This document shows, piece by piece, positions 57,740-64,000 of a DNA stretch of 64,000 bases. Position numbers and translations under genes: made by a program. The stretch is from G965220825 sp965220825 (GTDB lineage: Bacteria; Pseudomonadota; Alphaproteobacteria; UBA828): positions 1,426,001 through 1,490,000 of the forward strand of contig OZ244839.1 of the NCBI GenBank assembly GCA_965220825.1. The letters run 5' to 3'. Position 1 is the stretch's first letter, and each line of letters opens with the position of its first letter. A model generated the notes under the pieces. That model worked only from the letters and a program-made list of their open reading frames with translations. It did not search any database and was not told where the DNA came from.

Positions 57740-58200
57740 CGTCCTCGTTCAGGACGTTTGAGACGCTGGGGTTTCTTCAGCTGTCAGCGTGGCAAGATAT
57801 TCGGCCGGGCTTCGTCCGCCAAAGGCCTGATTGGGTCTGATGGTCCTGATTGGGTCGGATGGTATTGAACGCGTCGGCGCTGCCGTCGATCTGGATGGCC
57901 TTGACGGGGAAGGGCGTGTCGGCCTGGAGCTTGTCGAGGCGTGAGCTGGAGCCGTGGCTCCGGTGGGGCCGCGCAAGTCCGGCGAGCCGGCGTTATGGGC
58001 GGTCGCGCATCGCCCCAACGAACTGCCCCTTCTTCTTTTGGTGCGCGGGTCTCCAGGCCCGCATGTTTTTGTTTTCCGGGAAGAAGAAAAATGCGGGCCT
58101 GGAGACCCGCGCACCAAATTTATCGTGGGGGTTTCCTTGCAGTTGATGTGTCCACCAACCGCTTCGGAGACCCCCAACTCCGCTTCAAGAGCCGCGTCGC
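57740..58200 (-). mobile_element. Internally deleted IS481-like transposase remnant, copy 2
   Basis: Homologous, in opposite orientation, to 31019-31440 over nearly all its length. The minus strand reads LDKLQADTPFPVKAIQIDGS, then AFNTIRPNQ and, after a frameshift, NQAFGGRSPAEYLATLTAEE, the C-terminal end of an IS481-type transposase with its catalytic middle missing. The frameshift comes from a 19-base tandem duplication around CATCCGACCCAATCAGG. Related 26-28-base sequences flank it as direct repeats near 57732-57759 and 58220-58246. The gap 57654-58235 holds this remnant and the promoter of the binding-protein operon. Confidence 0.72.
58037..58118. repeat. BIME-like inverted pair of REP-type palindromes, copy 4
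   Basis: Left arm 58037-58064 is the perfect 28-base reverse complement of right arm 58091-58118, spacer 26 bases. Both arms carry the GCGGGCCTGGAGACCCGC core and the GCACCAAA flank. It sits inside the IS481-like remnant, at the same place as copy 3 in the other remnant. Confidence 0.88.
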
Positions 58201-58235
58201 ATACCTGTCCGAACTCGCACAGCCAGCGTCCCGGT

Positions 58236-58325
58236 TCAGAACGTTCGAATGGAGCGGTTCTTAGCGATCTTGGGGCCGACCTCGATCGGTGTGAACGTAA
58301 TGTCGTAACGGGCATCGCACGCCAT
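58236..58325 (-). pseudogene. Duplicated 5' fragment of the amine-dehydrogenase-like gene
   Basis: The frame reads MACDARYDITFTPIEVGPKI and continues AKNRSIRTF to a stop. The first 24 residues match the start of the gene at 45669-47747 (MARDPRYDILFTPIKIGPKI, then AKNR) at about three quarters of positions, and the similarity continues upstream through its ribosome-binding region to about 58372. After codon 24 it runs into the transposase remnant. It is a truncated paralogue piece without function. Confidence 0.8.
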
Positions 58326-58410
58326 CATTGTATCCCTCCACCTGATTCGGGAAAGCGCCTTGGCGGCGCGCCGCCGACACCACGACGTTGCAGTCCAGTA
58401 CGACCCTCAC
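58261..58410 (-). pseudogene. Truncated PIN-domain toxin gene
   Basis: A GTG at 58410 overlaps the stop of the AbrB-type gene (GTGA) and reads VRVVLDCNVVVSAAR, the start of a PIN-family toxin with the first catalytic aspartate (LDxN). After about 15 codons the frame enters the duplicated amine-dehydrogenase leader and stops at 58261. The remaining PIN residues are lost, so there is no nuclease. The junction lies at about 58365-58372. Confidence 0.7.
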
Positions 58411-58709
58411 ATCCCACGGGCTCGGCGCTCACGGCGCGAAGCGGAGATCGCCTCGACCGTGTCCTCCATGATCTCGGCCTCCGAACGCTCGCGATCCTCG
58501 GGCGAAGTCGCAGCCGCCGCGAGCGCGGCGGATACCCGGTCGGCGGCCCCGTCCCGGTCCACCACCCGCTTGGGTCTAAACAGGATCCCGTCACCAACCA
58601 CGGTCGCCTCCATGATGTCGCCCTCCCGCAGATCGATGCCCCGGCGGAGCCGGGCCGGAATGGTGACCTGGAACTTCGACTTCACCGTGACGAACGGCAT
58701 ATCGGTCAT
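58407..58709 (-). CDS. AbrB/MazE-type (SpoVT-AbrB) antitoxin-like DNA-binding protein
   Basis: 100 residues from the ATG at 58709; a TTG at 58715 and an ATG at 58700 are alternatives. The swapped-hairpin domain FVTVKSKFQVTIPARLRRGIDLREGDIMEATVVGDGILFRP fills the first half. The C-terminal half is a charged helix of the kind that wraps a cognate toxin. It directly precedes the truncated PIN toxin gene, so it is an antitoxin left without its toxin. The 216 bases to 58925 carry promoters for it and for vapB. Confidence 0.8.
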   Translation of the reverse strand: MTDMPFVTVKSKFQVTIPARLRRGIDLREGDIMEATVVGDGILFRPKRVVDRDGAADRVSAALAAAATSPEDRERSEAEIMEDTVEAISASRRERRARGM

Positions 58710-58925
58710 ACCCAATGGTAGTTAGAAAGTTGGAATTTCATACCAGCGGACTGCTGAACAGGCAATCCTCCCACCGACCCGGATGCGCGCACACCGGACG
58801 AACAGGTGGGCTATGGCCGCATGAATGCCGCCCTCGCAATTCACGCCGACTGGGTGTCATTGCGGCGGGCGCGCGAAGTGTGTATATATTTGCATTTCAT
58901 ACACATTGAAGGGTGCGGGGCGGCC

Positions 58926-59120
58926 ATGCGTACCAATATCGAAATCGACGACGACCTGATAGCCACCGCCATGGAGGCAGGCGGTTTCAAGACCAAGAGG
59001 GCAGCGGTGGAAGCGGGTTTGCGTTTGCTTGCACAGACACGCACGCAAGCACGCCTGCGCGCCCTGCGCGGAAAGCGTCGCTGGGAGGGTTCGCTCGACG
59101 ACATGCGGCGGGACCGGTGA
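58926..59120 (+). CDS. vapB: VapB-family antitoxin
   Basis: 64 residues. MRTNIEIDDDLIATAMEAGG, then FKTKRAAVEAGLRLLAQ, is the ribbon-helix-helix DNA-binding start of VapB antitoxins; the rest (RALRGKRRWEGSLDDMRRDR) is the toxin-binding tail ending in the conserved DMR motif. It is translationally coupled to vapC by a GTGA overlap and should repress its own promoter with VapC. Confidence 0.9.
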   Translation: MRTNIEIDDDLIATAMEAGGFKTKRAAVEAGLRLLAQTRTQARLRALRGKRRWEGSLDDMRRDR

Positions 59121-59506
59121 TCGTTGTCGATACGTCCGTGTGGATCGACTACTTCAACGGAGTCCGAAGCCGGGAAACAGACCTGCTGCATGGCCTCCTC
59201 GGCACGGAGCCGATCGTCGTGGGCGATCTCATCATCGCGGAGCTTCTGCAAGGGTTTCGGAACGAGCGCGAAGTCCGCGAAGTGCGCGCGGCGCTCGATA
59301 CGCTCATCTTCCAACCCATGGTCGGTCGCGAGGCCGCTTTGTCCAGCGCGCTCAACTACCGCACCCTCCGTGCCAAGGGAGTCACGGTTCGCAAGACCGT
59401 GGGCATGCTGATCGCCACCTTCTGCATCGAACGCGGCCATCGCCTGCTTCACGCCGACAGGGATTTCGACGCCATAGCCCGGCATCTCGACCTGCAAACG
59501 CTTTGA
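59117..59506 (+). CDS. vapC: VapC-family PIN-domain ribonuclease toxin
   Basis: 129 residues from a GTG at 59117. PIN acidic residues are present: D5 in VVDTSVWIDYF, the glutamate in IIAELLQGF, and the aspartates in LLHADRDFDAIARH. VapC toxins cleave tRNA or rRNA. All catalytic residues appear intact, unlike the damaged PIN gene 700 bases to the left, so this pair is probably functional. Confidence 0.92.
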   Translation: MIVVDTSVWIDYFNGVRSRETDLLHGLLGTEPIVVGDLIIAELLQGFRNEREVREVRAALDTLIFQPMVGREAALSSALNYRTLRAKGVTVRKTVGMLIATFCIERGHRLLHADRDFDAIARHLDLQTL

Positions 59507-59562
59507 CCGCCCCGGCCGCTGCGCGCCGGAAAACGCCTGCTCTCCCGAGGGGCCTGAATGGC

Positions 59563-61305
59563 CTATCCGCCGCCCGCTTCCGCCCGCTGCGTGGCGCCGG
59601 CTGCCGCGCGCGCTCTGCGGCCCGGTGTGGAGGATTTGGCGATGTGGATCCGGGGCAGGTCGAGGGCGTTCGCCACCGCGCGCACCGCTATGGCGCGGTT
59701 GCGGCCGCGGACCTCGAGCTCGTGCAGCGGGTGGGTACCGAGATCGATCCCGGCGCGCTTCGCCACCGCCTCGGAGACCACGAGCTGGCATGCGAACGTC
59801 TTGCTCGCGCTCTCAAGGCGGCTTGCGGTGTTCACCGCATCGCCGATGGCGGTAAGCGAGGTGGCGGAGGCGAAGCCCATCCGGCCCACGATCACGGAGC
59901 CCAGATGGATGCCGATGCCGATGCGGAGCGGCTCGTCGAGCTCGTTCTCGAGCGATGCGTTGAGCGCCTCCAGGGATTCGCTCATGGCCCGCGCTGCCGC
60001 CAGCGCCCGGCGGCAGGCTTCTTCCGGCCCGGTGTCCGCGCCGAACAGCGCCATCACCCCGTCGCCTATGAACTTGTCCAGCGTTCCGCCGGCGCGCAGC
60101 ACCGCCTCGCCCATGGATTGGAAGTAGCGGTTGAGCACGAACACCACGTCGTAGGGCAGCTTCTCCTCGGCGAAGCGGGTGAAGGAACGGATGTCGGCGA
60201 AGAGGATGGCGATCTCCCGCTCCGCGCCCTGGTGGTAGTCGGGCCGCCGGCGCGCCTCCCGGGGCCCGGCATTGGCCGGCAGCAGCGGCGTTACCTCCAG
60301 ATCCGCGCGCGGGCGGAGCTGGCAGGCGAGCCGCACGCCCTCGGGCATGCCGACGCGCTTCAATACCTTCGCCTCCTCCGGGCTGGGCGGATCCAGCCCA
60401 TCCGCGCCGGCGCCCACACGCACTCGGCAGGTGGAGCAGCGCCCCCGCCCGCCGCAGACCGAGGCATGGGGAATGCCCGCCTCGCGGCTCGCCTCCAGCA
60501 CGGTCATGGACGGCAGCAGGGTGGCGGAGCGGCCGCCGGGATAGGCGAGCCGCACCACGCCGCGGCGGCGCTCCAGCGCGAGGCGGACATAGCGTGCGGC
60601 CATCACGAAGGCGAGGATGCCGCCCAGCATTACCCAGGCGCGGAAGCGCCACGTCTCGTACCAGGCGAGCGCTTGCTCGTCGGGCCAGTTGAGCACGGCG
60701 ATCGCGTCTTCGAGCCAGAACGGATCCGTGCGCGCGAGGGCCGCGATCTCGCGGCCCGCCGTCACGAAGCCGAAGGCGGCGGCAAGCGGCAGGACGACGG
60801 CGCCGGCGAGAAGCCAGGGCGCGGCCGTCCGGTACCAGGGCCGGAGCTTCAGCCAGAAGTTGAGGCTCAGGCAGCCATGGCCCCAGACGATCGCGAGCAG
60901 CAGCATCTGCACCATCCCGGTCTCCGGCGAGAACAGCCAGAGCACGAGAATCTCGTAGATATAGTCGTCGACTGCGCCGAAGAGTTCGTGCATCGCGCGG
61001 GTGCCCAGAACATGCTGGACCAGCAGGAGGGGAATGGAGAGCCCGAGTGCCACCTGGACCGCCTCGGCGGGCTTCAGCCTGAGCGTGCGGCGCTGATAGA
61101 GCGTCCAGAGCACCACCGCCACATGGGCGAACAGCGCACCATAGAGCAGGACCGTGCCCGGCCAGCTTCGCCAGACGGCGACGAAGACGTCCCGCCCGGC
61201 GGCAAGCGCATCGAGCGAAGCGAGGCCCAACGAATGGTTGACCAGATGCGTCGCGACGAAGACGAACAGCACCAGCCCCGATATCAGCCTGATCCGTCTG
61301 AGCAA
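59563..61305 (-). CDS. Membrane-anchored class III nucleotide cyclase with 2Fe-2S ferredoxin domain
   Basis: 580 residues in three parts. Residues 1-245 hold six membrane helices with histidines at 20, 24, 61, 98, 106 and 143, resembling the cytochrome b anchors of succinate dehydrogenase/fumarate reductase. Residues 250-345 are a plant-type ferredoxin with C284, C290, C293 and C328 (CGGRGRCSTC). The cyclase domain follows: metal-binding D371 (LFADIRSF) and D415 (KFIGDGVMA), purine-contact K411, and IGDAVNTASRLES. Catalytic residues are complete, so it should make cAMP, possibly under control of heme or iron-sulfur redox state. A related anchor is known for Sinorhizobium CyaC. It is divergent from the deacetylase gene. 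Confidence 0.88.
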   Translation of the reverse strand: MLRRIRLISGLVLFVFVATHLVNHSLGLASLDALAAGRDVFVAVWRSWPGTVLLYGALFAHVAVVLWTLYQRRTLRLKPAEAVQVALGLSIPLLLVQHVLGTRAMHELFGAVDDYIYEILVLWLFSPETGMVQMLLLAIVWGHGCLSLNFWLKLRPWYRTAAPWLLAGAVVLPLAAAFGFVTAGREIAALARTDPFWLEDAIAVLNWPDEQALAWYETWRFRAWVMLGGILAFVMAARYVRLALERRRGVVRLAYPGGRSATLLPSMTVLEASREAGIPHASVCGGRGRCSTCRVRVGAGADGLDPPSPEEAKVLKRVGMPEGVRLACQLRPRADLEVTPLLPANAGPREARRRPDYHQGAEREIAILFADIRSFTRFAEEKLPYDVVFVLNRYFQSMGEAVLRAGGTLDKFIGDGVMALFGADTGPEEACRRALAAARAMSESLEALNASLENELDEPLRIGIGIHLGSVIVGRMGFASATSLTAIGDAVNTASRLESASKTFACQLVVSEAVAKRAGIDLGTHPLHELEVRGRNRAIAVRAVANALDLPRIHIAKSSTPGRRARAAAGATQRAEAGGG

Positions 61306-61442
61306 GACCGCCCCCGCTTCTCCCGCCGCCGATTATGCCAGGAAACGGCGGAGCCGCGTGCCCGCCCTCGCACCGCGCGCGCCTTGTCACGCTGTCCGGG
61401 CTCTCATAGTCTGCGGCTCGACTGGCTCGGGAGGAGGGTCCG

Positions 61443-62351
61443 ATGGCAAAGAAGGAAATCTTCGTAGGGATCGGGGTGGACGTCGACGCGGTGGCGGGGC
61501 AGATCGGCTCCTATGCCGGCGGCGATTCGCCGAGCGACATTTCGCGTGGCGTCTTCGCCGCCGAGATCGGCGCGCCGCGTATGCTCAAGCTCTTCGACCG
61601 GCTGGGAATCCGCACCAGCTGGTTCATCCCCGGCCACTCCATCGAGACCTTCCCGCGGGAGATGAAGGCCGTCGCCGCCGCCGGCCACGAGATCGGGCTC
61701 CACGGCTACACCCATGAGAACCCCATCGCCATGACGCCCCAGCAGGAGGCGGACATTCTCGACAAGACCATGGACCTGGTCACCAAGCTCTACGGCCGCC
61801 CGCCCACGGGCTATGTGGCGCCCTGGTGGGAAATGAGCGCCCATACGCCCCATCTCCTGATGGAGCGCGGCATCAAGTACGACCACAGCCAGATGCACAA
61901 CGACTTCGAGCCGTACTGGATGCGGATCAACGAGCAGTGGACGCTCATCGACTACTCCAAGCCGGCCAAGACCTGGATGAAGCCGATGAAGAAGGGCGAT
62001 ACCTTCCCGATCGTGCAGATTCCGGGAAGCTGGTACCTGGACGACCTGCCGCCCATGATGTTCATGAAGAAGGTCCCGAACTCGGGCGGCTGGACCAACC
62101 CGCGGGACATCGAGGACTGGTGGCGCGACCAGTTCGACTGGGTCTACCGGGAGATGGACTACGCCGTCTACACGCTTACCATCCACCCGGACATCTCGGG
62201 CCGGCCCCAGACGCTTCTCATGCTGGAGCGGATCATCGCCCATATCAGCGCCCATGCCGGGGTCCGCTGGGCGACCTTCGACGAGATCGCCGACGATTTC
62301 GCGAAGCGCCGCCCCTTCAGGGGCAGAAGGCCGGCCAAGCGGAAAAAATAG
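61443..62351 (+). CDS. Polysaccharide deacetylase family protein (PuuE/HpPgdA-like)
   Basis: 302 residues with a GGAGGAGGG site before the ATG. NodB-fold motifs: D13 and D15 in GIGVDVDAVAG, the metal pair H87 and H91 in GLHGYTHENP, and YVAPWWEMS. The long QIPGSWYLDDLPPMMF and the C-terminal TLTIHPDISGRPQ are typical of the PuuE-type allantoinase/deacetylase branch, which acts on cyclic amides or acyl groups rather than chitin. There is no signal peptide, so it is cytoplasmic. The true substrate is unknown. Confidence 0.85.
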   Translation: MAKKEIFVGIGVDVDAVAGQIGSYAGGDSPSDISRGVFAAEIGAPRMLKLFDRLGIRTSWFIPGHSIETFPREMKAVAAAGHEIGLHGYTHENPIAMTPQQEADILDKTMDLVTKLYGRPPTGYVAPWWEMSAHTPHLLMERGIKYDHSQMHNDFEPYWMRINEQWTLIDYSKPAKTWMKPMKKGDTFPIVQIPGSWYLDDLPPMMFMKKVPNSGGWTNPRDIEDWWRDQFDWVYREMDYAVYTLTIHPDISGRPQTLLMLERIIAHISAHAGVRWATFDEIADDFAKRRPFRGRRPAKRKK

Positions 62352-62394
62352 GAAATAGCCCCGCCGGATGCGCCGCAGCGGCGAGGCCGAGACG

Positions 62395-62729
62395 ATGTGC
62401 GCACTGTGCGGCATCCTGGGCGATGCGCCCCACTGGACCGAGACCGGAACCGACGCGGGACGGAGCGACGCGACGCCGGATCAGCGGACACGCTATCTCG
62501 AGCGCATCGACCGGCTCGCCTTGTTGAACCGCATACTCGCCGCCTATGGCTGCCAGGCCGAAGACTGGGCCGGCGTCCAGTACATGGTGCGCAGGCTGAG
62601 CGGCGGGGCGACGGAGGTGGTGGGCGACCTGCCGCAGATCTGGCTCGCGGTCGAGCGGCTGATCGGCAGCCCGCCGGACCCGCTGGATCCCGGCCTCGTC
62701 TCCGCCCTTGAGGGGCGGGCGGGCGCGCC

Positions 62730-62733
<4 letters not shown>
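62395..62733 (+). CDS. Small protein with CxxC, partner of CobW-like GTPase
   Basis: 112 residues from MCALCGILGDAPHW, with an upstream in-frame ATG at 62368 as an alternative. The N-terminal CALC motif may bind a metal; the middle is helical (RIDRLALLNRILAAYGCQAED) and the end contains a WAGVQYMVRRLSGGATEVVGDLPQIW block. I do not recognise the family. The stop overlaps the CobW-like start in an ATGA, implying that the two proteins act together, perhaps as metal donor and GTPase chaperone (inference). Confidence 0.7.
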
Positions 62734-63779
<1,046 letters not shown>

Positions 63780-63789
63780 GGAGGCCGGA

Positions 63790-64000
63790 ATGGCGGAAAA
63801 GATCGCCGTCGTCGGTGCGGGGCTGGTGGGGAGCGCCTGGGCCATCGTTTTCGCGCGTGCGGGCCGCGCCGTCGCCCTCTATGACGAGACGGAGGCGCAG
63901 TGCGAGGCCGCGTGCACGCGGATCGAGACCAATCTTGCGGCGCTGGAGAGCCATGGCCTGATCGACGACCCCGAGGCCGCAAGACAGCGCATCCGCGTGG
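63790..64000 (+). CDS. 3-hydroxyacyl-CoA dehydrogenase-like NAD-binding protein (3' end outside window)
   Basis: 70 codons visible. MAEKIAVVGAGLVGSAWAIV shows the NAD-binding GxGxxG loop at the extreme N-terminus, followed by FARAGRAVALYDETEAQCEAACTRIETNLAALESHGL, the pattern of 3-hydroxyacyl-CoA dehydrogenases and of L-gulonate or carnitine dehydrogenases. AAGGAGG precedes the ATG, ten bases after the CobW-like gene. Confidence 0.8.
   Translation, partial: MAEKIAVVGAGLVGSAWAIVFARAGRAVALYDETEAQCEAACTRIETNLAALESHGLIDDPEAARQRIRV

Overview
The window is a stretch of high-GC bacterial chromosome with dense, mostly operonic genes. Several features point to an alphaproteobacterium: a GTTC-N7-GTTC LexA box in front of an imuA-imuB-dnaE2 mutagenesis cassette, an elongator tRNA-Met of rhizobial type, a B12-dependent ribonucleotide reductase, and many ABC uptake systems for small organic compounds. 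I cannot name the genus. No phage, plasmid or CRISPR signature is visible.

Layout. 1-6737 (minus) is a compact operon with two GT4 glycosyltransferases, a GT28-like transferase, a histidine phosphatase and a NodB-like deacetylase (a surface-glycan or glycolipid pathway), ending in a small membrane protein and a fused two-domain peptide-type ABC ATPase cut by the window edge. 6863-10057 holds an unusual ABC exporter with a degenerate, internally expanded nucleotide-binding domain and a stand-alone cyclic-nucleotide-binding protein. 10302-19630 is housekeeping and stress: nrdJ, a HAD hydrolase, a ribokinase-like kinase, peptide deformylase, a peroxiredoxin, a ZnuA with a very long His/Asp tract, and two SnoaL/NTF2-like proteins. 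19652-25069 is the SOS mutasome. 25230-28740 is a small defence-type island: AbiEi/AbiEii, an HNH nuclease and a HicB-like fragment.

28758-38674 combines a phytanoyl-CoA-type dioxygenase, a COG4091 oxidoreductase, a ribose-type ABC transporter whose ATPase is fused to a permease, a flavoprotein and a SnoaL-like protein. 38697-42927 (minus) encodes a nearly complete hydroquinone ring-cleavage pathway: two-subunit hydroquinone dioxygenase, semialdehyde dehydrogenase and maleylacetate reductase. 43107-45454 carries RidA, cupin, YtoQ and SDR proteins and a tRNA-Met. 45669-57653 looks like one catabolic locus for a methylated amine or amino alcohol: a trimethylamine/dimethylamine-dehydrogenase-like flavoprotein, a cupin, a dimethylglycine-dehydrogenase-like demethylase, an aminoglycoside/choline-kinase-like phosphotransferase, an SDR and a complete Liv-type ABC importer.

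57740-59506 is scarred DNA: an internally deleted IS481-like remnant, a duplicated 5' fragment of the amine dehydrogenase gene, a PIN toxin gene cut after about 15 codons beside its intact AbrB-type partner, then an intact VapBC pair. 59563-64000 holds a membrane-anchored, ferredoxin-containing nucleotide cyclase, a polysaccharide deacetylase, a CobW GTPase with a small CxxC partner, and the start of a 3-hydroxyacyl-CoA dehydrogenase.

A palindromic repeat family (core GCGGGCCTGGAGACCCGC) occurs at four places, mostly as facing pairs. Two of those pairs sit inside two copies of the same internally deleted IS481-like segment, 26 kb apart in opposite orientation. Apart from toxin-antitoxin proteins I found no gene for a DNA-binding transcription regulator in the 64 kb.
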